64,000 nt of DNA from NCBI GenBank assembly GCA_029255685.2, contig CM055316.2, forward strand, positions 83,760,861-83,824,860, in the 5' to 3' direction. The stretch is from Silene conica. Its lineage: Eukaryota; Streptophyta; Magnoliopsida; Caryophyllales; Caryophyllaceae. The translations under genes were made by a program, and so were the position numbers. Below, piece by piece: positions 47,799 to 60,800 of the stretch (positions are counted from its first letter, which is position 1; each line of letters opens with the position of its first letter). Below the pieces are notes generated by a model. It worked only from the letters and a program-made list of their open reading frames with translations, did not search any database and was not told where the DNA came from.

Positions 47799-47992
47799 CT
47801 TCCTCCATCCCAAATCTTATATTCTCTCATGATTTTAGTTGTCAATAGTTATTAATTCTGACCATTAATTTCTCTAAATACATTTGAGTTATGAAGCCAG
47901 CGCTACCTTCGTATTACCAAATTTAAAAGTCAAAGTCAACATGGTTTGACTACCAAAATAAAATTGGGACAATAGAAAAGGGATGGAGGAAG
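47799..47992. mobile_element. Stowaway-like MITE
   Basis: CTTCCTCCATCCCAAATCTT at the left and AGGGATGGAGGAAG at the right are inverted repeats, with TA before the left end. The right TA has mutated to CA. 194 bp, non-coding, just beyond the 3' end of REX4. Confidence 0.65.
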
Positions 47993-48043
47993 CAAGGAAA
48001 TGTTTTGCGTGAAATGTGTGATAGGCAAGTGAAGCATTATCAT

Positions 48044-49222
48044 TCAAACCTGTATCCCGTCTCCTGTCTTCTTTCCTTTCTTGTTTTTGCGTTTCTTTTG
48101 CTTCTCCACAAGCCTCGAACGATCTTTGGCACTCCTCTCCCACTCTTTCTTGTGTCTTTGGTAGAGTAGCATCGCTGCACGAGCATCTTCAATCTGAAAC
48201 AACATTTATTAATCCGTAAGCAGGGGTAAGTTAGTTGCAGGTACCAGTGACCGGATATTCCGTCAAGGGATCTGAGACACTCATTATGGGTCACAGTTAG
48301 AACACTTTATAAAGTAAAATGAAAAGGCGTAGTAAAGAAATTGCGGGCATTAGAAAAAAAAATAGGGGAGAGACTGCGGCGGGGATTTGGTTAACAAATA
48401 GGATTGTTTAACAATAAAAATGGAGGGAAATGAATCCTCCAAGACAAATGAAAATTTCACCAATGAACAAAAGAATTGGAGGCAAAGTCCTCCAAAGTTT
48501 TACATGCATCACTTGTGACTGACTCATTACAGAACTCTAACAAGCCCAGAGAATCCGAATATGCAACCAGCTCCCACTTTACTCACGAAATAGACAAAAT
48601 GTGCATGATGAGAGAAAAAATATGTGTCACGAGGTAAGATGCTAGCAAGCAAGTAATCCAAGTAGTAGATTGATACATAATTACACCTATATTGGCAACG
48701 AAAGAAACGATAACAGCGTCTCACTAAGCAGAAGTAACAGTTTATCCACGGCATGAGAAATACTATTGCAAATGACATTTAAATAGAAGGTTCAGTATTT
48801 ACAAAAAAACACAAAATAAGGTGAGCTAAATATTTGAAACAAAACTAAAGAAAAATAATGTAAAACGTACCGGACAATGTTCCCCAGACTGGATAGAGAC
48901 ACCAAGAAATTCAGTTGCAAGGTGCCGAAGTGCTTTTCGATGACTTTCTCTGCACCAATTGGGAAACATCAATTAAAAACGAAACCAATGTTCACTGCTT
49001 TATGGTTACGCGTTCCTCCGAGGATAAAACTAAAAATTCAGAGACCAAAAAAAGGAATAGAGAAGGAAAAGTTGAGAATTAGTAAGCATACTTTAAAAAT
49101 GGTTGGTATTCTGAAGTGTCACGCGTATCCTTTTTCGGATGACTTAGCAGCAAAGCCTGTCGAGAAAAAAGGAATCATTAAATAGGAAAATGAGCCAACT
49201 TAAGTATCCAAGAGATTTTTTT

Positions 49223-49254
<32 letters not shown>

Positions 49255-52200
49255 GAACAGATTACCTTTAGATCATTCCGTAAAGCATGGCCAACAAGAA
49301 TCCTTCCTTTAATCAGCTCCGCCACCTTTGTCTGAACAGTGGGGAAATCCTTAGCTGCAAAACCCGCCCATATGGCCATAAGTTAAAAGACGAGCACTTG
49401 ACAAAAGGCATCATTGACACATCCACGCAATTATGCCACCCATGATTCAATTACATTTTCTTCGAGGGGGAGGGGGGTTCTTTGCAGACTAAAAATCAAA
49501 ATTATTGATATTTCAAATCAGATGCCCATAGGTTCATCTTTTAATTATTGCCCACTTCCTGTAAGAAAAGGAGGGACACCACTACCCTATGAGTCAAAAC
49601 TTTCAAGATGTAACCAGCGGTTTTAAAAATCAGTTGGGGAAAGCAAATACTGCCCAGGCACTATAGCTTTGGCAAATCCACCTACAATCCCCCACGACCT
49701 CGGGCATTTACAGGCATTATGAAACTATACCTCAAGATTCAAAACCATAATTGACTCAACAAGAGTGACAGCATGGAATTGGACAGTCACTAATCCTCTA
49801 GCACAACATTTATCTTGTTGGCTATATGTGATCCAAAAACAAGCTAGACAGTCATGACTAGCAACCAGAGGCAGCTAGGAGCCTAGGAAGATACATTATA
49901 TTTTTATCAATATTCATGCATTACTCTTCAAATATGAAAGAAAGAACCCCACAACATGTTCTGCGTACCTTTCTTCAGATCACGAGGCCGAATGCCACTA
50001 ACTTCTGTGCGGAAGTCAACAACACGTTCAATGGGGCGCACAAATTCATCATACAGTACATTTCCCCATTTGTTGACCTGGCAAAAACTAAATTACATTA
50101 AAGAAATTAAAGATGGTCTGATAAGAGAACTCAAATAACGAAAATTAATAAATAAAGAGTAAGGAGACGACCTATGTACAAACAGTACAGTCAAAAATCT
50201 CTCCAAATCCCTAAATTCAAACCTCTACGGCACTGGTAAAAGTACTTTATATCTTCAATAACTCACCCATTAATCAAGCATTTAGATACGCAGCCATAGA
50301 CTCCATGATGATTGACTAACTTATCCCTAAATGGCGGTTAAGCGTACGTTTCCATAGAACTTTAGAGTGAGGCGCAATATCAGTTTTCATCGGACTTCAG
50401 CGTGAGGTGCAAGCTCTAACTTGTTAAACAAGAAATAAAATGTAGAACAGCTGAAACCGTATTCGTTAATAAGATTGGAGAATGAAAGCATACCAGTGTA
50501 ACCCGCCCAAGGGCACTTTTATTTCCTTGAGAACTAACTCCAACCATTTCACAATCCATAGCTACCTCTTTTGTGAGACTGAAAATAAAAAGGCAGCATA
50601 CAGAAATCAGACTCTTTACCAAACAAAACATCTACCAAATATCTTAAAGGAGACTATTAGCTATTACCTAGCAATCTGAAACCAAACCAAAAGGAATAAC
50701 TTGCTGTCTCTACACATAAACGCAACAAACAAGCACTAAGCGTTCAATCTCGGAGGTATTGAGAGTTTGAGACACATCCTTAAGGCTTGTCTTCATAATG
50801 ACGGGTGGTTCAATAGCAAAAAATTTAACTTTATTATGTCACCCTCAATGAAAGGGAGAAGCAAACATGCAATAATGCCTCTTAAGAGTATGCTTTTATT
50901 TAAGGTGAATTTCACGAATGATTTACACAACTTTAGAGGAAAAGAGGTCCACAAAGTGTGGTCAATCTTTTTGGGACCTATTCCGGCTATCCGACCTAAG
51001 GTTGATGTTCATGTATCTTTTTTGACCAAAAAAAAATCTCAAGTATAGCAGCTCACAAATAACAAGTTGTGTGTGCCTAAACATGACACATGACACGTGA
51101 CATTCATTTTAACAAGGTAGCCCGGACACCCGAAGAAGACGGGAGTAACAATTCCCCCTTCCCATACAAGTTGAGACCAGTAGGCCAATTCCAATTACCA
51201 AGTACCAACTAAAAGTAATTTCAACCTGTAGTAAAATTGTACATCCAATTACCAACAGACAACCATGAATATTCCTGACTTATGTAAGCCATGTTCTATA
51301 GTCACTTTTACAAGATAGCTTTCATGTCTTAAAACACTTTTACAACAAAAGGTGTTGGACACGGTGACACACAAACCACCCAATCCTGAATCATTCAACT
51401 CAAGATATCTGAAGTCACAATCGTGGTGTGTAAGCACTTCACAACCACTGTAATTCCTATTTCCTACCATACTAAATATAAACATCTAACTAATCATAGC
51501 GAACACCGCCTAACTCTAATGACTCATCTGCTGATCTGCTAGCAGGTGAGTAACTCTACCAGGATTGGAGGCCTTAATCATAGTAAATATTGAGCAATGA
51601 TTAAATCATCTCATATAGTCATACCAAACAAGAATACATGGTATAACTGTTGATTCATATTGATAAAATAGTCATTCACGGAACTATAACATCAAATGAT
51701 ATTGCGCAGTAGTTAAAAATTAGTCAATACCTAAAATCAGAGTTAACCGGCTGAAGTACATTAATCGGCTCAGAATCCACAGCACTCGAATCAGATCGTT
51801 CTTTGCGCTTACCTGCAAAACAAACAAATTCAACACTACATCAACATATAAAATGCAAAAATGCAAAAGTACAGTATATTATATCGAGAACAAGCAATTT
51901 AACTAAACTAAACACGGAGAAAAATGACCTAAAATTATTTGCGCTTTCCTGCAGAACTTGCTAATCTAACAACAGCAACAACTACGACAGCAACGACAAA
52001 AAAAACAACAGCGACGACAACAGCAACACCAGTAGTAGTATCAACAAAATGCAAAAATATACACTACATTACATCACGAGAAAACAATTAAACTAATTGA
52101 CCTAAAATCCTTTGCGTTTTCCAGCAGAACTTACAAATTTAACAGCAACAACAACAGCGAAAGCTGACGACAACGACAAAAAAATAACAACCACGGCAGC

Positions 52201-52531
52201 AGCTACAACAAAATGCAAAAATATATAGCAAGACAAACAATTAAATTCCAAAAAGAGGAAAAAAATTGACCTAACACAGTACGTTGAGCATCGCCATTTG
52301 AATTCGGAGAAGCTCCATTAGAATTAGGTTTACGATTCTGAACATTCAATTTCTGCGGAAAATTAAAAAAAAAAAAAAAACATCATAAATTGAACGTAAA
52401 TTTGAAGAAGATTAATATAAAGCGAGAGTAATTAAGGATATTACCTCGCGAAGTTGAGCCCAATTAGGGTTTATCGGTAAATTATTAGGGTTTTTCTTTT
52501 TCTTCTCCGTGTTCGTCGATTGAATATTCAT
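48044..52531 (-). CDS. REX4: RNA exonuclease 4 (REX4-like, DEDDh 3'-5' exonuclease)
   Basis: Nine exons: 52445-52531, 52271-52352, 51731-51812, 50494-50578, 49969-50077, 49266-49354, 49092-49156, 48871-48949 and 48044-48193. All are GT-AG with matching phases and give 275 residues. Catalytic motifs: ExoI AMDCEMVGV (Asp92, Glu94), ExoII VGHALRNDLK (Asp176), ExoIII GEHCPIEDARAAM (His224, Asp229), the DEDDh set. GNKSALGRVTL and IRPRDLKK are also family-typical. A Lys-rich tail (KQKKRKNKKGKK) is likely a nucleolar signal. Yeast Rex4 works in rRNA processing; the plant protein is expected to act likewise in the nucleolus. The N-terminal 83 residues are Asn/Lys-rich and poorly conserved. Intron 6 is only 109 bp and holds a long C/A homopolymer pair (49216-49253). 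Confidence 0.93.
49216..49253. repeat. T17-G21 homopolymer pair in a REX4 intron
   Basis: On the plus strand 17 T are followed by 21 G. On the REX4 transcript strand this is C21 then A17, beginning 12 bases after the exon 6 donor. Exact lengths of such runs are unreliable in assemblies. Confidence 0.9.
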
Positions 52532-52789
52532 CGTTCTCAGTTTAGGGTGTTGAATGAAATTGAAAGTGGCGGAAAATCGGAAATAATTTTGCTAGTGTTT
52601 TGTGTTGGCGGTAAAGTGGGCTGAGATATTTGGTAACGGATAAAAAGTTGGGATTATTGGGCTGGGAGTGGGTCGGGTATTTGGACTAGAGGTGATCAAA
52701 TTATCCAAGATCACGAACCCGATTCGGCTTAACCCGTCTTTATCTGTTTTTTTTTTTTTGTAAACCGGGGTGTTTGCTGTCGACAACAA

Positions 52790-53150
52790 TGTATAATATA
52801 GAGGTAAATTGTTGGTCAAAAAGTTTGCTCCATTTTCATGGGTAGGGATCGAAGCTCGGATCTCATGGTGAAGGGATTAGGTGAACCGTTTTTATCTGTG
52901 ACAAGTAAAATAAAAGAAATTATGACCGTTCTAAAAATGTCAAAGTAGCGCGAATTTGGCTCGTTTTAGCACAAGCTTTTTGATACAAAATGATTTTTAC
53001 ATGTTTGTGAAAGTATAGATAAAGTTTAGTAACTCTTTTTTTAAATTGTTGGTCAGAGTGTTGACCCATTCCTGTGGGTAGGGAGTAGGGATCGAACCCC
53101 TGACCTCATGGTTAAGGGATAGGTAAGCAACCACCATACCAAACACAATT
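52790..53150 (-). repeat. two relics of a tRNA-derived SINE
   Basis: Minus-strand reading of 53040-53150 gives GGTGGTTGCTTACC..., AACCATGAGGTCAGGGGTTC and GATCCCTAC, with GGTTCGATCCC matching a Pol III B box. The 52800-52890 segment is a diverged copy (CATGGGTAGGGATCGAAGC on plus). Neither has a clear tail or target duplication. Confidence 0.5.
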
Positions 53151-55690
53151 GATTAAGAAACCTTAATCAATCTGGAATACTTAAACAAATGACTGGGAAG
53201 GAGGGAGTACATCTAGTACCTTAAATTGCTTGATATTTTATCGTATAACTTCTGCACATCAGATTACTAAAAACTAACAAAATAATTATGTATAAATTCG
53301 AGTACTTCGGGTTCAAGCTTGTAAGTTGTAAGTCTTTTAATGAGTTTTATTTGATAAGTTCAGATGACGTTAAAATTAACTAAAACTCAAATTTCATATG
53401 CACGACCCGAGTAAGACCTAGCTCGCGCACGTTGATAATATGCTTGGAATCTAAGATGATAAGGGGAATATGCAATGTCTCAATAGTGTGTATTGGTTAG
53501 CCTCATTTAGGGATGGGGACATGGGGTAGAGTAGAGAGTACAAGTATATTAAAGCTAGATAATGTGCAAATAATTGTTGTTGTCAATTTGTCATAAGGTA
53601 AAGGCTGACAAAAGATGGGGTATCTTCTTAACCTAATCATCTACAACAAGTTTAATTATTTTTTGGAAGTCCACCAAAGTGGTTTATAACTTTATACCTT
53701 GTTTTTCACATTTGGTTTTGTCATTAGGCCGGCTAGTATGAAAGTTCTTAGATGTGGAAAATCATATTCTTCAATTAAATTAGTTTTGCAATTAGAATAA
53801 TCGAATATATGTGCTGTTTTAGATCACTCTTACGCTTATGACATGACACTCACAGCGAGTAAAATGGGATTTTATTTCGGGGGATTAGTTGTATAGATCT
53901 CATTCTACATTATTATTCACAAAATTTTAGATGTCATTTGACAAATCTTAATGTTTCTTCATACTAGAGGTAGAGATGTAGTGAGATCTTGCAATCGCTT
54001 CTTAGCGTGAGCAATATGCAAACACACAAGGTATATTAACTATTAACTATATGATCGTTACTTTATCACACATTATACCATCGTACAACTCATAAGTGTT
54101 TGATTAGTGTATCAATTGTAGGCACAACCGTATGTGTACATTGGGTAATCACTAATCACAATTGTACGTAATAGTTTTGCAAACCACGTAGACCATTGTA
54201 CAACTCATAGTTGTATACTTATTGTGTCGATTGCAGGCACCGCCATATGTGTATATTAGGTAGTGAGTAATCGCAAATGTACGTAATAGTCTTGCGAACC
54301 ACGTAGACTAATTCAATAACTATGGTCGCGAGATTAACCAACTCTATAACTCCGACATTATAAAAGGGTTCGAATCTAAAATCATTGGAAAATTAGCTCA
54401 TATTTAAGGTTTTCAACCAATGAAAAAAATCATTATATTAAACTCCTTTTATTTTACTTTTTAAATTATTTTCAATAAAAGGGTTATTCGTTTGCAAATG
54501 TCGGCTAGGTGAAGTGATCAAATGTGGTACTTTAAACTTAGGTTCAATACCTAATAATAACAAATTAGAGTTGACAAATGATGGTCCAATATGACGATCC
54601 CGACTTGGATTGCGGAAAGTCGATTGGTCCTTACCGAAAATCGGGTGAATTGAGACCTACCTTCCCCGGGGTCAAATTGACAACGCAAAATTACTTCACT
54701 TGTCCCAACCTTAAACCGAGTTGAACCGGCATGAACAATCCTATAACCCAATATTAAGCACTTTTGTTTTGACCCGCTAATAAAATTTACTTAATAACAG
54801 CCCAAATAACACTTAATTACGTAATATGTATTCCTCTTATTTTTTTAAACTTAAAACTAAAATATAAATATCTCTAAATTGTTTTAACCCGAAGTTACCA
54901 ATCAAATTAAGATTACATGTTTCTAACTCGACTCGGTAGTAACCCGAGTTAAACTCAATTCAAAAATAATCCGACATGAGCCGTAACCGACCCAAAGGCG
55001 CCATAATCCCACCCAATATAATCTAACCCGCTTTAAGTCTACCCATAATTAGAGCTGGACAATGTAGCGGGGGTAGCGAATAGGATCAGGGTCAGGGCCG
55101 AATTTTGTCAGCCCAGCCCGACCAACAACCCTGTGCAAAATTCAGCCAAACCCGACTCGACTCAGCCCAGTAACAAAACTAATACAACTAACACACATTC
55201 AACACACTAACACAACTAACAGCTCCACAGTGCTGGGCCTGAGCTGATTTTTCTTGGCCCAGCCCAGCCCAGTCTGACGTATTTGATGGCCGTGTTAGGG
55301 TTGATTTTTCTTGGCTCAGCCCGCCCCGACCCAGCCCAGTGTACAACTCTACCCATAACCAACCAAATAACCAATTACAATGATAAATTTTACCTTCCAA
55401 TTTATAACTCACTTTCTCAATTTTTTTTTTTCTCAATTTCTTCCCTAAAATCCCTCAAAAAGAAGGCCTATTTCCTTAAATAACCCCCATTTTCTTTTAA
55501 ATTTCCTTTATTTCCAAGTAATATTCCAAACTGTAATTCCATTATTCCCTTCCTTTTCCCACCAATTTCCAAAAAACAAAACAATAAAAAAAAACGTTTT
55601 TACCCTACAACGGTTAATTTATAATTTAATTATCATTATTTTCCGCGAAATAAAAACATTAATTTGTCCAAACACCGATAAATAAAGAAC
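53151..55690. other. intergenic between REX4 and the RING-H2 gene
   Basis: AT-rich with no gene. It includes a 115-bp tandem duplication at 54087-54312 and, at 55080-55350, a patch rich in AGCCCAGCCC words. Confidence 0.45.
54087..54312. repeat. tandem duplication of about 115 bp
   Basis: Copies at about 54087-54199 and 54203-54312 share GTACAACTCATA, ATTGTAGGCAC/ATTGCAGGCAC, GTACGTAATAGT and AACCACGTAGAC. They are diverged by substitutions, and non-coding. Confidence 0.75.
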
Positions 55691-57875
55691 CCCATCATCA
55701 TCGTTACCCTTCTTCTCTCTCTACTTTTCCTTATTATTTTTATCATATTTCTGGGTTACCTCATCATCAAAGATCTAACAATTTATTCAACTTAATCATC
55801 TAATTGGTATGTTTTTTCTTCAATTCATCATCAATTATCAATTGGGTTGTTCTTATTTTTTGCAATTATGATCATATATTGCTTGATTTTGATTTTGTTT
55901 ATGTTTTTCTGGGTTTCTTTTGTTAAATTAGGGTTATGAAGTTTATTGGATTATTACCCAGGTTTTTTTGGGGGGTTATTTGTAATTGGTGATTTTATTA
56001 TTGGGTATTTATTTTTGGGTTGTGAATTGCAGGTAAATTAAAGTTATTTGCTGATTATAATCTGCTCAAGTTGGTTGCTTTCAGCTGATTTTAAATTGTT
56101 GATGCTAACAAGGTAATGTAATTTTAATTGTGTTTTTAATTTAATAATTGTTGTTACTAGATTTGCTTGATGATTCTTGGTGTAGTTTATATGTATATGG
56201 ATGGATTAATATGAATTTGTGATGTCTTAGAAGCTTGGTTATGGAGTTTGATTGCAATATTATTTGTTTTGTGTCGGGTTTTCGAAATTGTGTGGAATGT
56301 GTATCAATGAAAATGGACTTGATCAATGAAATTGAGATGCCATAGGAGAGCTGGGGATATAGAGAACATAAAAATGAATGTTATTGTGACGGAGATGGCG
56401 GTACTCAATTTTAACGAAAAGTGATGAAATATCAACTCTACCCCTTGAATTAAAGAGAGTGAGAAGAATGTTGTTGGGATGAAGCTGGCCGTATGGCCGT
56501 AATTAGTTATCTAGGGGCAATGTTGTATGTTCAAATTATTTAATGGCTAAATTTAGAAAGGGGACAATAAGTTTTGGATAATTTAACGGGGAGAGGGGAC
56601 AATCGAAGCAAAAGGGAGGAAGTATTTGTGTAGGAGAGTACTTGGGTTTTGAGAGTATTACATGTCTATATCGGGGCGTTGTTTGTAATCTGGTTTGGCC
56701 TATGCATTTCTTGTGTGTCGGAGATGTTTTGCGTTGCTTGTTGGAGCTTATGTTCTTGCTTAGTATGTAGTGTATGATCGAATTGTTTGATGGGCATTGG
56801 TGTAGAGCATTGAAAATGCTTTATTTCTATCCATTGAAGTTGTAATATCGTAGGCTATTGGATACAGGATGCTGGCCTTATCTTTTACTTGTCATTCTGC
56901 TTCCTATGACTGTCATGAGCTAATGGTGATACTGTTGTTTTGTCTAGCCTCTTCGATTACTATTTTGCGATATTTGTTTTTGGATGAAAAATATATGTAG
57001 GCAAATGTTGTTAATACACCTCGGACCAGTTACAGGAATTTTCTGGGAGTAAAAAATTTAGTGGTTTAAGAAAATATATCCTTGTGTCTTTGCGTAAATG
57101 GGTACATCATACTGGCTTGGCCAATACGTCATTTTTGTTATCTTGAATAGCTGGACGGCTGGACCCCTCGTCTGGATGGAGGAATTTGGAGGGAAAGAAA
57201 GAGGACGAAAAGGTTTGGGATCTGTTTTCCATTGTTTGGAACGTGAGTTGAGTTTGAGGGAAATGGAATGTAGAAAATGGGGGATACGTTATTCCTCCTA
57301 CAAGCCAAATAAAGTTTGTCAACATTGGATAGATTTGAAAGAAAACACTACGCTTCATTCTCATCCCGTCTTCCTCATTCACTTCATTCAGCTTCCCTCT
57401 TCCTACCTACGTTTTCAGTTCTTGCCCTTCGTTGTTAATATGCTTAAGCCTAAACAAGTGAACAATGCTAAAAACTGATGTTGGGCTTTGTTTAAGATGT
57501 CACTGAGAAAATGTCAGGGATTCCAAGTTGCACTCTCTGAATCGAGTCAGCTCGGCTTTTGATATTAGTCGAGTGCTTAACATTTGTGACTACTAATACT
57601 ATTTATTTATCAGTTCAATCTGTTTGAATGCTAGTGACTACACTGCAGTTTACTCTCTTTGTTTATTCAATACGAAGTAAATACTGAGCCTGCTTTTAAT
57701 TTGTGTTAGTCTAAATTGTATTAATAAGTAAATACCGAGCCTGCCTTCATGAGAATGACTATTCTGCTTATTTGTTTGGAGAATCATAATTGACATGTAA
57801 TTTCTGAGCCTATGGGTTTGTATTTTTTGGTTCTTTTAATCAGTTATTCGAGCACTATCTTCTCTTTCGTCAGCC
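55690..57875 (+). other. 5' leader of the RING-H2 gene with two UTR introns
   Basis: A pyrimidine-rich leader (TTCTTCTCTCTCTAC, 55710) is followed by donor G|GTATG at 55806/55807. A small exon at 56033-56112 (AG|GTAAATTAAAG to AACAAG|GTAATG) and an exon starting at 57844 after AATCAG contain no long ORF before the ATG at 57876. The second UTR intron is about 1.7 kb. A 126-codon ORF inside it (57098-57478) is not supported as a gene. Confidence 0.6.
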
Positions 57876-60800
57876 ATGGATGAAAGGAATATGCTGTGTA
57901 GTAGCCATCAGACTCATGATTTAGCAAACGGTCAGCAAGTTCAGGGCCATCTGCGACAAGAGCCCTGTATCCTCATGGGTAATACATCAAATTTCCACCC
58001 ATCTCATATGAATCAAGGTTTTCCCCCCTCAGGGAATGTGAACAACTTTGATCTTCATCACTTACCAGAGCATGTTGGTAGGCCCACATTTTTCGGGATG
58101 GCATATAACCAGTCTAGTCATCCTGCAACAAATCTTGAAATAGGTCTTCCAACGACATCAAACTTCTTTAACCTTCACTTGAACCCTGCGCCTGGTGCTC
58201 GAGTTTTCCCAGTCCCACTTAATCACGGTTTTGCTGATCACTCAGCATCTTCAAGCAATTATGGAAGCAATGGAGTTTCCTTTGGTGAATATGATAGAAG
58301 GAGTAATTTTCAAACAGAAGATGTTAGAGGGCTATGTAAAAGAAAGAATGCTGAAGGAATGCCAGGATATGTTCACCATTTTGGTGCTTCAGCGGGACCT
58401 AGTAGCTCTTCGGCCGCTCCAATGACTAGCTGTCATTTTGATTCTGGGCCTGCTTCTATGGAAGCACAACTTGCATTGCCTGAGTACATTGGTAATGGCA
58501 ATCATTCGATGATGGAAGTTGGATCAGGGGTCAATGCAAGACATAGATCTAATGCTGTTGGTTTACATATGGATTCTGGTATGCTTCACAGCTATAACTA
58601 TCTGCCTCAAGGAAATTATGGTACTCAATCGTTCCCACCATCTGGTTGTTCATGGTTGGAGCAACAAGCCATTAACAATGGTGGTTTGCCGTGGAATGGA
58701 CTTCCGATGTTGCCGTACTTTCAAGGTATTTTCTTTTGTTCCAAATGATCTTTCGTCTTCTTCTATTAGCTGCGTATTCTCTTCCATGTTTTCAAATGTT
58801 TTAAGCTATCCAGTGTAGAAACTATTATCTCCATAACTTATATCCAACCTTAAAAACGCGTGAATATTGGCTCCAACTGATACGACTCATACGAGTATTG
58901 CAGGTATATAAAAACAACATAACTCTAATGCCTCAAGGTTTCCCACAAACGGTGGGTAGGCGGTTAGGCCTTAGGCGCAGTCTTACACCTGTATTAACAT
59001 CATAAAGAAACAATTTTTAGATGACCCATAATGAAAAATTGTGCCTGAATTGCTATCGGATGACTACTAATTCATATTAAAAGAAGTGCAATAAGTAAGA
59101 GAACCACAATAGTTTATTATAATCCAGCATCAATTTGGATCCCGTTTCCAGTTTTCGGTACTGAACCCGAATTTTCCACGACCCCCATTTGCAAACAATG
59201 GTTCTGTCAACTAACTAGAGCTTTGCTTATATAAATGCAGGGAGCAATGTCCACGGGGGTGCGTCAGATCTTCGCAGTGTTGGTCTTTCAGGATATCCCG
59301 AAGCTTCGAATAATCACGGCTCTGCAAATTTCTTGCCTTCACCACCAATGATTCAACAGCACCACAACATTCACCCTTCACAAAATATGGAAGGAGTACG
59401 AGGCTATGGTGTTGCTTGCTATCCTCCTTTTCCGGCTGGTCCATCTAGGGTTCCTACAAATGAAAGTGTGCAGCATGATGCCATGAGTCTATCCCCAGAA
59501 AGCCCAGAGGCACCAAACCGACCAACAGGCATTAGAATATACCGTTCTCATGGTAGAGGCATGTTACCTGATGGAGTTTCTAGACGTCGAGATCTTCCTC
59601 GTTTAAGACATCTGCAAGCAGATGTATGTCCATTCTTTTAATTCGTACTCTTTCGGTACTGACAGTCTCACATGAGTCGATGTGAAACTAACCCATTTAA
59701 GTTAAAAAACCGTCCAACCATTTACCCAATAATTCACAAACAACTTCTCGTAAATAAACCCACATCTTGCATTTGTTTACTGTGAATATTGAGGCAACTT
59801 ATACGGTTGTGATTGTAATTCAAAAATTTAGCTCGTCTTTTCCTTGAAATAACCATATCATGGGCTGGTCTCTTGATAAACCGTCTCATATGAGAATTGG
59901 TCTTTGGTAAGTGTGAATACTGAAGAACTGATGTTGATCAGATGGTAATCGAAAGTTTCATTCAGTTGTTTTTATTTTAAAATATTAGTGGGTCTTGCTT
60001 CAGACCATCACTTTTGGTCTGAAATAATAAGACGGGATTTTGTAACCATTTTACAGCCAAATGTAACCATTATTTACAAACAAGTTATCATAAGCTGTAA
60101 CATTGTTCATACTATTGTGGTTACATTTGGCTGTAAAATGGTTACAAAATCCCGTCTTATTATTTCAGACCAAACGTGATGGTCTGAAACAAGAATTTGT
60201 GTTAAAACATATAACGAAAATCTTGAAAAATCTGTAGCGATTAGTTGGATGGGCTGGTTAGCTTTATGAACGTAAATATTGTTTTTGACACTACTGTTTG
60301 GTTTAATGATTGTAGAGAGTTGCAATTCTGGAGTTCCCGAATTTGTATGAAGTAGATTTTGACGAATTCAATGATAATCACAGAGATATGCGGCTAGACA
60401 TCGATGATATGTCATATGAGGTGAGTTGAAGCTTCATTGAAATAATGAGTAGATGACTGCTGTCAGCTTCAATACACATTTATGTAACTTTTCGCGCTAT
60501 TATAACACGATTCTTGATTTCGTTCATTTCAGGAGCTTCTCGCTTTGAGCGAGCGTATTGGTACTGTAAGCACTGGACTCTCGGAGGATGACATCACGTG
60601 CCATCTGAAAACCAAAAGATATAGGTCAACAGGGGCCATTAATCTTGAAGAGTTGCCGTGCATGGATCAAAACAACGATTCTTGTATTATATGCCAGGTA
60701 AATTTCGTGTTCTCAGTCTCATGTATTATCCTCATTTGACTTTGTGTTACCGGATCCCTCCAAATATATTTGGAGAGATGGCAACCAATGTTGTCAGGAT

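Noticed and set aside
57098..57478. 126-codon ORF upstream of the RING-H2 gene
   Set aside because: It lies inside a 5' UTR intron and has no domain, signal or homologous feature I can recognise.
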